A DNA stretch of 28,888 nt from Thioglobus_B sp964558405 (GTDB lineage: Bacteria; Pseudomonadota; Gammaproteobacteria; PS1; Pseudothioglobaceae): contig CAZLDG010000017.1 of NCBI GenBank assembly GCA_964558405.1, forward strand, positions 1-28,888, read 5' to 3'. The position numbers were made by a program, and so were the translations under genes. Positions 1-8,118 of the stretch are shown in pieces (the first letter of the stretch is position 1; every line of letters starts with the position of its first letter). The notes below the pieces were generated by a model. It did no database searches. It saw only the letters and a list, made by a program, of their open reading frames with translations, and had not been told where the DNA came from.

Positions 1-440
1 CTGGCAAATTTAGCCCAAGCAGCTGTGGTGAAACTATAGTAGCTGGCCGTGGCAATTAACCATTGTGTTGCAACCAAGCCTACTAGTACCATAATGTTTC
101 TAAATAATTGTTTATCAATAGTCAACGTGGTTAAAAACTTAGCTGCCCAGAATAGCAGTGCGTAACTGGCAATCAGTACGCTATAGGCCGGGGTAATACA
201 ATGTGCGCTCACACCTTGGTGTACAATGGCGTAATTATCAATAGCAACAGCCATTACAATTAAAGTAGTCGCTACCCAGAACTTGCGTAAATACATGCCG
301 GCAATAATCAGTGCAGGCAGAGTGAAATCTGGCAGGTGTACAGTGCTAGCCAGCCAGCTTTCGTGACCACGTGTTGCGATCATTAATAATAGTAGGATAA
401 AAACTGCAAATAGTGTTTGGGTTTTATTGATTTGTTCCAT
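1..440 (-). CDS. btuM: BtuM-like cobalamin transporter, 3' end missing
   Basis: This is a hydrophobic inner-membrane protein read from an ATG at 440 toward the left edge, so only about the first 146 codons are visible. Several membrane segments can be seen (about residues 8-23, 39-49, 54-68 and 83-98). A single conserved-looking cysteine, Cys81, sits in a loop reading SAHCITPAY. The BtuM family, solitary ECF-type S components that take up vitamin B12, has an essential cobalt-ligating cysteine near position 80, and the fit in position and setting is the main reason for the call. The gene lies 62 bases downstream of the btuB-like receptor on the same strand, both behind a cobalamin riboswitch, which supports a B12 role. 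The ribosome site is weak (AAAG). Without the C-terminal part the family call stays tentative. Confidence 0.68.
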   Translation of the reverse strand, partial: MEQINKTQTLFAVFILLLLMIATRGHESWLASTVHLPDFTLPALIIAGMYLRKFWVATTLIVMAVAIDNYAIVHQGVSAHCITPAYSVLIASYALLFWAAKFLTTLTIDKQLFRNIMVLVGLVATQWLIATASYYSFTTAAWAKFA

Positions 441-502
441 CTTTGTATTCTTTGTATGAGTGGGTTAATTATATCGTTAAGTCAGCCATAAAGTTAATAC
501 CT

Positions 503-2296
503 TCAAAAGTTATAATCCAGTCCTATTTCAATTGCTCTTCCAGGATTGTTGAAATTTTTAACGGTTTCATAGGTTTTATCTGTGGCATTTTTAATAATCA
601 AAGAGACCTCAGCATGAGTGTTGATAGCGTATTTGCTTGATAGATTAACCAAAGTATATCCTGGTAGTTTAACGTCTCCCACACCATCGGAATTTGTGTC
701 ATCAAGACTGGAGGATTTTTTGGTTATTTGAACTCTAGAATCAAACCCTTTGTATTGCTTCTTAATAATTAAATCAGTTGTGTTTCTAGGTCTTCTAATG
801 CTTTGCGTGGTTTCGTTATTTAATTTGCTGTCAATATAGTGATGACTTATATCCAGATGATACCCATCAATACTGGTATTGGCGTATAGCTCTATGCCTT
901 TTGCTAGTAGCTTCCCTGTATTTTGATAGTCATTTGCACCATTCCAACTGCCGTCATACGTAATAGATTCTTTGATCTTACTGTTAAATAGTTTAACGCC
1001 TGCCAACGTGTTGTCATATTGCCTCTCAACACCTATTTCAATATTGCTCCCCTCTTCTGGTTTTATCAGTGGAGAATTGTCTAAATAAAACAAACTGGGT
1101 GCGTTAAATGCCGTGTTATATCCACCCGTTACTTTAACAGCATTATCAAGATATTTGGCCATGGTCAATCCGTAAATAGATTTGCTGCCAAACTTATTAT
1201 GCCTAGTATGACGAACACCTGCGTTAACATCTAGATCGTTAATATTTTTTTGCCAGTTGGCAAATACATCGTTGCTAGATACTTTATCTGGCGTGGTTTT
1301 GTTCTTATCAACAACCCTGGACAAGCCAATATTTAATAGTGCATTATCCAGTTGAATATCATTCAGCACAGTGATATTTGTACTTTCAAATTTGTCGCCA
1401 GAGGTGCTGGCATTACTACCAGAGTCTCTTTTAGATTTGGTCTGAGAAATCAGTGTGGTTGCACCCCATAGGTCATTTATTTCATGATCACTATTGAAGG
1501 TAATCGTCTGTAGGTTTCGCTTTGATAAATTGTTATTGTCTGCACCATTCCAGTTGTCATATTCGGTTTTATTGCTACTTTCTAGGTAGGTAATATGATA
1601 ATGTTGAGTACCAAGCTTAATTTGCGTCGCACGATTTTCAATGCTGTCTTTTTCTCCAGTCTCACCACTGCTGGAGATTCGTGCATCAATGCCATCCGTT
1701 GTATACTGGTTGTGAGTAAATCTAATAAACCCATCCTTACTGCCGCCATTGGCAGATAGCGCATAGGTTCTAGAATTGTTGGTACCAAACTTGGTGCTTA
1801 GTAGGGTGTTTTGAGCATTTACCCCTTTTTTGCTGATGATATTAATAACACCGGCAATAGCGGATGAGCCATACAAAACAGAACCTGAACCTTTGACAAT
1901 ATCCACTTTTTCAATGTCATTAATGGCAATAGTCGACAAACCATAACCAACCGCAGCATCGGTTGATGAGATGTCGTGAATATTAACTCCATCAACCAAA
2001 ACCAAGGTATGCCTGGCTTCATTGCCTCGGATGAAGATGGCGGGTACATTGCCCGCTGTATCAACCAAACCAACACTGGGTACAGTGGATAGAAATTCTA
2101 AAAAAGTATTGGCTCCAGTGGCCTTAATATCCTCAGCATTAAAGCTAAGTGTTGATCCGATTGATCCAATCGCAGGTGATTCGGTGCGATATTCGGTGTT
2201 AAGATAAATAGGAATAGGGCCTAGAACCGCCTGGGAAAAGCCAGAGACAGTTAGTGCCGCAATACCGGCAATTTGTGAGAGTTTGATAATATTCAT
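503..2296 (-). CDS. btuB: TonB-dependent outer-membrane receptor, BtuB-like
   Basis: This is an outer-membrane, TonB-dependent channel, most likely for cobalamin. The frame is open back to 2359, but that start falls inside the riboswitch. The ATG at 2296 gives a good signal peptide (MNIIKLSQIAG..., hydrophobic core, cleavage around residue 20) and a 597-residue protein. The plug domain follows, with AIFIRGNEARHTLVLVDGV and GSGSVLYGSSAIAGVINI typical of BtuB and siderophore plugs, and then a long beta-barrel of alternating short strands ending in a terminal aromatic residue (LDYNF). I do not see a classical TonB box after the signal peptide. Substrate assignment rests on the upstream B12 riboswitch and the btuM-like neighbour; sequence alone would only give TonB-dependent receptor. 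Confidence 0.88.
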   Translation of the reverse strand: MNIIKLSQIAGIAALTVSGFSQAVLGPIPIYLNTEYRTESPAIGSIGSTLSFNAEDIKATGANTFLEFLSTVPSVGLVDTAGNVPAIFIRGNEARHTLVLVDGVNIHDISSTDAAVGYGLSTIAINDIEKVDIVKGSGSVLYGSSAIAGVINIISKKGVNAQNTLLSTKFGTNNSRTYALSANGGSKDGFIRFTHNQYTTDGIDARISSSGETGEKDSIENRATQIKLGTQHYHITYLESSNKTEYDNWNGADNNNLSKRNLQTITFNSDHEINDLWGATTLISQTKSKRDSGSNASTSGDKFESTNITVLNDIQLDNALLNIGLSRVVDKNKTTPDKVSSNDVFANWQKNINDLDVNAGVRHTRHNKFGSKSIYGLTMAKYLDNAVKVTGGYNTAFNAPSLFYLDNSPLIKPEEGSNIEIGVERQYDNTLAGVKLFNSKIKESITYDGSWNGANDYQNTGKLLAKGIELYANTSIDGYHLDISHHYIDSKLNNETTQSIRRPRNTTDLIIKKQYKGFDSRVQITKKSSSLDDTNSDGVGDVKLPGYTLVNLSSKYAINTHAEVSLIIKNATDKTYETVKNFNNPGRAIEIGLDYNF

Positions 2297-2312
2297 AATG
2301 ATTCCGTTTGTT

Positions 2313-2352
2313 AAAAACGGGTGCGAGAATACGAGAGCACCATGGTGCATCG
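2313..2352 (-). promoter_or_regulatory. Possible riboswitch expression platform (alternative hairpins)
   Basis: Between the riboswitch and the btuB start the minus strand has a perfect 12-base palindrome GCACCATGGTGC (2338-2349). Its 3' half can instead pair with a later GCACC followed by CGTTTTT (stem GGTGC/GCACC, 12-base loop). The two pairings exclude each other, as expected of a switch, and the second ends in a short U-run like a weak terminator. This is an inference from base pairing only. Confidence 0.4.
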
Positions 2353-2361
2353 TCGCCATTC

Positions 2362-2470
2362 ACTACCCATCGTAGTTTGTTAGCTTGGTGGCAAATGTGT
2401 ATCGGACTATACCGTTGCGAGGGCAGTGTTGGAGTTACACCAACTTCCAGTGATTTAAACCTGAGCCGTA
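2362..2470 (-). promoter_or_regulatory. Cobalamin (B12) riboswitch
   Basis: On the minus strand the leader of btuB carries the conserved cobalamin riboswitch core: GGTGTAACTCC, then ACACTGCCCTCGCAACGGTA, and AGTCCGATACACATTTGCCACC downstream. A 5-bp hairpin (ACTAC / GTAGT, 2362-2376) follows the core where the P13 kissing-loop arm usually lies. Cobalamin riboswitches repress btuB-type genes when B12 is plentiful. Boundaries are approximate because I folded it by eye. Confidence 0.85.
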
Positions 2471-2571
2471 TTATACGCATAAGCCTAGGTTTTTGCATAT
2501 TGAGCAGCGCTAAATTTAGTGATTTTCAGGTAAAATCCTAAGATTTTATTCAGACGTAATTTTCACAGAAG

Positions 2572-3651
2572 ATGAGCCAAGTATATAATTTTAGTGCCGG
2601 ACCCGCTAAGCTGCCAAATGCAGTAATGCAACAGATGCAAGCAGAGTTGTTGGAATACGGCAATGCCAAGGCTTCTGCCATGGAGATCTCACACCGTGGC
2701 GTGGATTTTATGGCCTTAGCACAGAAATCTGAGCGTGATTTGCGTGAGTTGATGAATATCCCGGATAACTACAAAGTGCTATTTTTACAAGGTGGTGCTT
2801 CTGCGCAGTTTTCCATGGTGCCAATCAATCTATTGCGTGGCAAGACTAAAGCCAGTTATGCGCATACCGGTCATTGGTCGCAAAAGGCGATTACCGAGGC
2901 GCAGCGTTATTGTGAGGTACATATTGCTACTGACAGTCGTGATAATAAGTTCACTGACATTGAGGACTTTGCCAATTGGAATATTGACGAAACAGCCGCT
3001 TATTTGCACTACACGCCAAATGAAACCATTGCCGGCTTAGAATTTGATTATATTCCAGAGACGGACTTGCCATTGGTGGCCGATATGTCATCCACCATTT
3101 TGTCACGCCCAATTGACGTGTCTAAGTTTGGGGTTATTTATGCCGGTGCACAAAAAAACATTGGTCCAGCGGGACTGACGATTGTCATTGTTCGAGAAGA
3201 TTTGATTGGTCAGGCACTACCACAGCAGCCAATCTTATTTGACTACGCGACTCAGGCCAATAATGATTCTATGTACAACACGCCAGCTACCTTTCCTTGG
3301 TACGCGGCGGGACGAGTATTTGAATGGATTAAGGATCAGGGTGGTGTCGAAGTGATGGCAGGCATTAACCAAGCCAAGTCGCAAAAACTCTATGAGGCGA
3401 TTGATGGCTCGGAGTTTTATTCCAATCCGGTAAATCCGCGTTATCGCTCTTGGATGAATGTGCCGTTTTTACTCGCTGATGAGCGTCTTAATGCACAGTT
3501 TTTAGAGCAGTCGTTTGAGGCCGGCCTATTAGCGTTAAAAGGTCATAAGTCGGTTGGTGGTATGCGCGCCAGTATTTACAATGCTATGCCTGAGGCCGGT
3601 GTGGATGCGCTAATTGCATTTATGGCGGATTTTGAAAAGTATCACGCCTAA
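2572..3651 (+). CDS. serC: Phosphoserine aminotransferase SerC
   Basis: SerC is a PLP enzyme that converts 3-phosphohydroxypyruvate and glutamate to phosphoserine, and can also act in pyridoxal phosphate synthesis. The 359-residue length is standard. The N-terminus (YNFSAGPAKLP) is the family hallmark and fixes the start. PLP-binding features are visible: the GGASAQF loop near residues 74-80, DMSST at 171-175 and the Schiff-base lysine K195 in AGAQKNIGPAG. The start codon follows CAGAAG with almost no spacing, so the ribosome site is unusual. The gene leads the pheA-hisC-tyrA-aroA cluster, an arrangement seen widely in proteobacteria, separated here by 90 bases with a second promoter. A pdxJ gene elsewhere in the window (24863) would use the other product of this pathway. 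Confidence 0.97.
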   Translation: MSQVYNFSAGPAKLPNAVMQQMQAELLEYGNAKASAMEISHRGVDFMALAQKSERDLRELMNIPDNYKVLFLQGGASAQFSMVPINLLRGKTKASYAHTGHWSQKAITEAQRYCEVHIATDSRDNKFTDIEDFANWNIDETAAYLHYTPNETIAGLEFDYIPETDLPLVADMSSTILSRPIDVSKFGVIYAGAQKNIGPAGLTIVIVREDLIGQALPQQPILFDYATQANNDSMYNTPATFPWYAAGRVFEWIKDQGGVEVMAGINQAKSQKLYEAIDGSEFYSNPVNPRYRSWMNVPFLLADERLNAQFLEQSFEAGLLALKGHKSVGGMRASIYNAMPEAGVDALIAFMADFEKYHA

Positions 3652-3674
3652 ATGGTGTGCTGGTCGTGCTTTAT

Positions 3675-3703
3675 TTGACCCAAAAAGCATGATTTCTGAT
3701 ACA
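3675..3703 (+). promoter_or_regulatory. Putative sigma70 promoter for pheA
   Basis: TTGACC (3675-3680), a 17-base spacer, then GATACA (3698-3703) with TCT before it. It lies in the 90-base serC-pheA gap, so pheA-hisC-tyrA-aroA may have its own transcript. Match judged by eye. Confidence 0.45.
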
Positions 3704-3741
3704 GTGGTCGAGAATTATTAACCAAGTCAAAAAATAGATAA

Positions 3742-4824
3742 ATGAGTAAAAGAACGCTGGCTGAATTAAGAGATGAAATTGATGCCTTGGATCAACGTAT
3801 TCAAGCACTGATTGGTGAGCGCGCTGAATTGGCATCTGAAGTCGCCGAAGTTAAAAGAACCGGCAATGATGACAATAGCATCTTCTATCGTCCCGAGCGT
3901 GAAGCACAAGTCTTAAAAAGTATTATCCAGCGCAACCAAACGCTATTAAAAGACAAAGACATTGCGCATATTTTCCGTGAGATTATGTCGGCTTGTTTGG
4001 CACTAGAACAACCGCTTAATGTGGCTTATTTGGGCCCTGAGGGAACTTTCACCCAAGAGGCGGCACTCAAACATTTTGGTCATGCAGTATCGACACTGGA
4101 TTGTGGCAATATTGATGAAATTTTCCATCAAGTCGAAAAAGGCAATGCCGATTATGGCGTGGTACCGATTGAAAATTCATCTAACGGGGTGATTGGCGCT
4201 ACGGTTGATATGTTGTACTCTCAAGGTTTGAAGATTTGTGGCGAGGTTGAGATTGGTATTCAACACCAGCTTATGAGTGCGGATCAATCCCAAGAGGTCA
4301 AAGTTATTTATGCCCATCAGCAAGCGCTGGATCAGTGTAGTCGTTGGTTATCAAATCATTATCCAAATGCCGAGCTAAAAAGTGTGGCGTCAAATGCTTT
4401 GGCAGCGCGCCTGGTACAAGATGAGCCGCATGCAGCGGCTATTGCTTCTGAAGCAGCGCTAAGCTTGTATGGCTTAGAGCGCATTGCCAAAAATATTGAA
4501 GATAAGGCTGGCAATATTACGCGTTTCTTGGTGCTAAGTAAGGAAAGTGTTCCAGCCTCAGGCAATGATAAGACTTCTTTATTGGTGGTAACCAAGCATG
4601 AATCAGGTGCTTTGTTTGACCTATTGGAGCCTTTCAAAGAGCAGGGTATTAATATGCTGCAATTGGCTCGACATCCAATTCCTGGGGTAAAGTGGGAATA
4701 CTTATTTCTTATTGATGTCGAAGGGCATCAGTCTCAAGCACATGTACAGCAAGCCTTAGACGAGGTAAGTAAGCGCGTGGTTAAAATGGAAATATTAGGT
4801 TCGTATCCAGTTGCTGTACTATGA
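3742..4824 (+). CDS. pheA: Bifunctional chorismate mutase / prephenate dehydratase (P-protein)
   Basis: This cytoplasmic enzyme converts chorismate to prephenate and then to phenylpyruvate for phenylalanine synthesis. Residues 1-90 form an AroQ-type chorismate mutase helix bundle (LAELRDEIDALDQRI at the start). Residues 93-270 form the dehydratase, from VAYLGPEGTFTQEAA through VVPIENSSNG to the catalytic TRF at 260-262. An ACT domain follows (about 278-355). In the ACT domain the GAL motif is kept (SGALFDLLEPF, 288-298), but the position of the usual ESRP phenylalanine-binding motif reads ARHP (309-312), so feedback inhibition may be weak or altered. Its stop overlaps the hisC start by 4 bases, indicating translational coupling. 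Length (360) is normal. Confidence 0.96.
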   Translation: MSKRTLAELRDEIDALDQRIQALIGERAELASEVAEVKRTGNDDNSIFYRPEREAQVLKSIIQRNQTLLKDKDIAHIFREIMSACLALEQPLNVAYLGPEGTFTQEAALKHFGHAVSTLDCGNIDEIFHQVEKGNADYGVVPIENSSNGVIGATVDMLYSQGLKICGEVEIGIQHQLMSADQSQEVKVIYAHQQALDQCSRWLSNHYPNAELKSVASNALAARLVQDEPHAAAIASEAALSLYGLERIAKNIEDKAGNITRFLVLSKESVPASGNDKTSLLVVTKHESGALFDLLEPFKEQGINMLQLARHPIPGVKWEYLFLIDVEGHQSQAHVQQALDEVSKRVVKMEILGSYPVAVL

Positions 4825-5888
4825 GTGTTTGTGAATCTATCCGCTCCTTGAGTCCTTATCAAGGGGGTAAGCCTATTAGTGAGTTGCAGCGTGAGCTGGG
4901 ACTGGATCGAGTGGTTAAATTGGCCAGTAACGAGAATCCTTTGGGTGTGGGACCTAAGGCTCTAGCGGCTATGCAGTTAGCTATTACTGAGGTTGATCGT
5001 TATCCCGATGGTAATGGTTATGAGCTAAAACAAGCACTCGCTCAACATTTGTCCATCGCAGCTGAAGGCATTACACTGGGCAATGGTTCTAACGATATTT
5101 TGGAGTTGATTGCGCGTGCATATGTCTGCCAGCCAAGTGATGAGGTGGTATTTTCGCAATACGCGTTTGTGGTTTACCCATTGGTCACTCAGGCGTTGGG
5201 AGCAACGGCTGTGGTCACACCGGCCAAAGATTTCTCCCATGACCTAGACGCCATGTTGTCAGCCATTAGCGCACAAACCAAATTGGTGTTTATTGCCAAT
5301 CCTAACAATCCAACCGGCACCTTATTGGCTGATGAAGATATTTATCAATTCTTATTGGCACTACCGCCATCAGTGATGGTGGTGTTGGATCAGGCCTATA
5401 TCGAGTACTTAGACAATGCCGAGGATCTTGCCTTGTCTTGGTTGGGTGAGTTTGACAATCTGATTATTACTCGCACCTTCTCTAAGGCTTATGGCTTGGC
5501 GGGACTGCGCGTTGGTTATTCACTTTCGAGTGCTCAAGTGGCTGATTATCTCAATCGCATTCGCCAACCTTTTAATGTTAATCACGTTGCCCAAAGTGCA
5601 GCAATGGCCGCACTGGATGATGAGGCGTTTTTGGCGCGCTCAGTTAGTGCCAATAAAATTGGGCTTAAGCAATTATCCGATGGCTTTGCTAAGTTGAGTT
5701 TGTCTTATATTGAGTCCTCAGCAAACTTTGTTTCGGTCAAGGTCAGTGATGCTAATGGCTTGTATCAAAAATTACTGGAAAAAGGCTTTATTGTACGACC
5801 GGTGGAGATGAAAAACTATCTGCGTGTTTCGGTGGGTACACAACATGAAAACCAGGACTTTCTGGATGCGCTGGGTGCAGTATTATGA
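4821..5888 (+). CDS. hisC: Histidinol-phosphate / aromatic aminotransferase
   Basis: This is a class I/II PLP aminotransferase of the HisC family. N-terminal LASNENPLG, IANPNNPTGT (158-167), the DQAY motif (190-193) and the PLP lysine K222 in TRTFSKAYGLAGLRVGY are all clear. The family makes histidinol phosphate from imidazole acetol phosphate. A copy placed between pheA and tyrA is usually taken to transaminate aromatic keto acids (phenylpyruvate, hydroxyphenylpyruvate) as well. No other his genes are in view, so the aromatic role is favoured by context but cannot be separated from a histidine role here. It overlaps pheA and tyrA by 4 bases each. Length 355 is typical. Confidence 0.94.
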   Translation: MSVCESIRSLSPYQGGKPISELQRELGLDRVVKLASNENPLGVGPKALAAMQLAITEVDRYPDGNGYELKQALAQHLSIAAEGITLGNGSNDILELIARAYVCQPSDEVVFSQYAFVVYPLVTQALGATAVVTPAKDFSHDLDAMLSAISAQTKLVFIANPNNPTGTLLADEDIYQFLLALPPSVMVVLDQAYIEYLDNAEDLALSWLGEFDNLIITRTFSKAYGLAGLRVGYSLSSAQVADYLNRIRQPFNVNHVAQSAAMAALDDEAFLARSVSANKIGLKQLSDGFAKLSLSYIESSANFVSVKVSDANGLYQKLLEKGFIVRPVEMKNYLRVSVGTQHENQDFLDALGAVL

Positions 5889-6739
5889 TTGATAGAATTT
5901 GTATTATTGGTGTGGGCTTGATTGGCGGATCGTTTGCCAAAGGTCTGAGAGAGAATGGGCAGGTTGGCACGGTAGTGGGTTATGGCCGTCAACAGGATAA
6001 TCTGCAAAAAGCTGTGGAGCTGGGTGTTATTGATGAATATTCTCTGGACATTGCCAGCGCATTGGCAGACGTGCAATTGGTGATTATTGCCACGCCAGTG
6101 GATAGTTTTCAGCAAGTGCTGGAAATGATCAAGCCACATATTGATGATACTACCATTATCTCCGATGTGGGTAGTACCAAGGGTAGTGTGGTGAGAATGG
6201 CCAATACTGCGCTTGCGGATATGGCCAGTCAATTTGTACCAGCCCATCCAATTGCCGGTAAAGAAAAGAGTGGTGTGAGTGCCGCTGATGCCAACCTATT
6301 TACAAATAAGCGTGTGATTATTACTCCGCAGTCAGACACCAATGTGCAGGCCACAAAAGTGGTGGCTGAGCTTTGGCAGTCTATTGGCGCCAAAGTAGAG
6401 ATGATGGATTATCAAACCCATGATAATTTATTGGGCATGACTTCGCATCTGCCGCATATGCTGGCCTTTGCGCTGATGGATTATCTAATTAGTCAAAATC
6501 CAGATGCTTGTGATTATGCCGCCGGTGGTTTTAAAGACTTTTCGCGCATTGCCTCCTCAGATGCCGTTATGTGGCGTGATATTTGTCTCAACAATAGTGA
6601 TGAGATTATCAAGCATATTGATGGCTATAAAGCAGCCTTGGATAAATTATCAAATTTGATTCAGCAGCAACAATCAACAGAATTAGAACAATTGTTCATC
6701 AAGGCCAAATCGGCGCGTGACAATTGGTTAGACGACTAA
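5885..6739 (+). CDS. tyrA: Prephenate dehydrogenase TyrA (monofunctional)
   Basis: TyrA oxidises and decarboxylates prephenate to 4-hydroxyphenylpyruvate with NAD(P), in tyrosine synthesis. A Rossmann glycine motif opens the protein (IIGVGLIGGSFAKGL, residues 7-21). DVGSTKGSVV and HPIAGKEKSGVSAA are the signature of the family, and SHLPHMLAFAL carries the conserved histidines of the helical dimerisation domain. There is no fused chorismate mutase and no ACT domain at 284 residues, so tyrosine feedback through ACT is absent. In some gammaproteobacteria (such as Pseudomonas) tyrA is fused to aroA; here the two genes are separate with a 10-base gap. The start overlaps hisC by 4 bases. Confidence 0.95.
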   Translation: MIDRICIIGVGLIGGSFAKGLRENGQVGTVVGYGRQQDNLQKAVELGVIDEYSLDIASALADVQLVIIATPVDSFQQVLEMIKPHIDDTTIISDVGSTKGSVVRMANTALADMASQFVPAHPIAGKEKSGVSAADANLFTNKRVIITPQSDTNVQATKVVAELWQSIGAKVEMMDYQTHDNLLGMTSHLPHMLAFALMDYLISQNPDACDYAAGGFKDFSRIASSDAVMWRDICLNNSDEIIKHIDGYKAALDKLSNLIQQQQSTELEQLFIKAKSARDNWLDD

Positions 6740-6749
6740 AAGAAATATC

Positions 6750-8051
6750 ATGAGTAAATTTATTGCAAACCCTGCAAGCACCCTAGCAGGCGATCTTAAA
6801 GTACCGGGCGACAAGTCCATTTCCCATCGCTCAATTATGCTGGGCTCACTGGCCAATGGCATCACCCAGGTCAGTGGTTTTTTAGAAGGTGAGGATGCAC
6901 TTTCCACGCTAAAAGCTTTCCAGGATATGGGGGTTAAGATCCAGCGCGAGGCTGATAATGTCACTATCCACGGCGTAGGCCTTCATGGACTGAAAAAGCC
7001 AGAAAAACCACTGGATTTAGGCAATTCTGGTACATCTATTCGCTTAATGTCAGGTATTTTGGCTGCGCAAGATTTTGATGTGGAAATGGTGGGCGATGCT
7101 TCGCTGTCAAAGCGCCCAATGGGCAGAGTAATTAACCCATTATCGGAGATGGGTGCGGTGATTGAAAGTAACGAGGGCAAGCCGCCACTTAAGCTCAAGG
7201 GTGGCCAGGCGCTAAGGGCCATTGATTATGATTTGCCGGTGGCCTCAGCGCAAGTGAAATCTTGTATTTTATTGGCCGGTTTATACGCCAAAGGCAAGAC
7301 CTGTGTACGTGAGCCGGCGCCAACAAGAGACCATACCGAGCGCATGTTAAAAGGCTTAGGGTATGCAGTAGAAGTTAAAGATAATCAGATGTGTGTCACC
7401 GGTGGCGGTGAGTTAAGTGCCACACATATCCAAGTACCTAGTGATATTTCTTCTTCTGCATTTTTTATGGTGGCAGCGGCAATTGCGCCTCAGGCTGATA
7501 TCACTCTAACTGGGGTAAATATTAATCCAACCCGTACCGGTGTGATTGATATCTTAAAACTAATGGGTGCAGATTTAACGCTCAGTAATGAAAGAGAGAT
7601 TGGTGGCGAACTATTGGCCGATATTCGCATCAAGTCTTCTGAATTAACAGGTATTCACATTCCTGAGGCTTTGGTGCCTTTGGCCATTGATGAGTTTCCT
7701 GCGGTATTTATCGCTGCTGCTTGCGCCCAAGGTGAGACTGTGCTGACTGGTGCTAAAGAGTTGCGCGTTAAAGAATCAGACCGTATTCAGGTGATGGCCG
7801 ATGGTTTGGATATTCTAGGTATTGAAAACCAGGTGTTAGAAGACGGTATTAAAATTCAGGGTGGTGAATTTAAACAACCAACCCAGGTGATTGAGTCACA
7901 CCATGATCATCGCATCTCCATGTCCTTTGCAGTGGCTTCACTCAGATGTGCTTATCCGATTGAAATTGAAGGGGTGGATAATGTTAAAACTTCGTTCCCT
8001 AATTTTGTTGAACTGGCTAATACTGCAGGTATGCATATTGTTGAACAATAG
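6750..8051 (+). CDS. aroA: 3-phosphoshikimate 1-carboxyvinyltransferase (EPSP synthase)
   Basis: AroA joins shikimate-3-phosphate and phosphoenolpyruvate to make EPSP, the sixth step of the shikimate pathway that feeds the neighbouring pheA and tyrA branches. VPGDKSISHRS (18-28), GNSGTSIRL (91-99), GDASLSKRPMGRV (115-127), RDHTERML and LRVKESDRI are visible. The GDASLSKRPMGRV and RDHTERML wording resembles the class II enzymes (CP4 type and the Pseudomonas TyrA-AroA fusion) more than the E. coli class I enzyme. The glycine in NSGTS, which is alanine in CP4, is kept. It ends the cluster: a strong terminator follows 18 bases after the stop, and the cmk-rpsA pair often found next is not present. 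Confidence 0.96.
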   Translation: MSKFIANPASTLAGDLKVPGDKSISHRSIMLGSLANGITQVSGFLEGEDALSTLKAFQDMGVKIQREADNVTIHGVGLHGLKKPEKPLDLGNSGTSIRLMSGILAAQDFDVEMVGDASLSKRPMGRVINPLSEMGAVIESNEGKPPLKLKGGQALRAIDYDLPVASAQVKSCILLAGLYAKGKTCVREPAPTRDHTERMLKGLGYAVEVKDNQMCVTGGGELSATHIQVPSDISSSAFFMVAAAIAPQADITLTGVNINPTRTGVIDILKLMGADLTLSNEREIGGELLADIRIKSSELTGIHIPEALVPLAIDEFPAVFIAAACAQGETVLTGAKELRVKESDRIQVMADGLDILGIENQVLEDGIKIQGGEFKQPTQVIESHHDHRISMSFAVASLRCAYPIEIEGVDNVKTSFPNFVELANTAGMHIVEQ

Positions 8052-8068
8052 GGTATTCTTTAGCACAT

Positions 8069-8097
8069 AAAAAAGGCGCTCAATGAGCGCCTTTTTT
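8069..8097. terminator. Bidirectional intrinsic terminator
   Basis: A perfect 13-bp stem with a 3-base loop (AAAAAAGGCGCTC, AAT, GAGCGCCTTTTTT) lies between the convergent aroA and dsrC-like genes. The A-run on one side and T-run on the other let it terminate both transcripts. Confidence 0.93.
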
Positions 8098-8118
8098 GTT
8101 TTGGTTTAAAGCTGGTGC

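Noticed and set aside
443..640. 65-codon plus-strand ORF over the btuB 3' end
   Set aside because: Antisense to btuB and its downstream gap, with no recognisable protein features.
2297..2359. Upstream in-frame start for btuB at 2359
   Set aside because: It lies in the riboswitch expression platform and would put 21 residues before an otherwise clean signal peptide.
2199..2541. ORFs on both strands across the btuB leader
   Set aside because: They overlap the riboswitch, have no family resemblance and no ribosome site; the RNA element explains the sequence.
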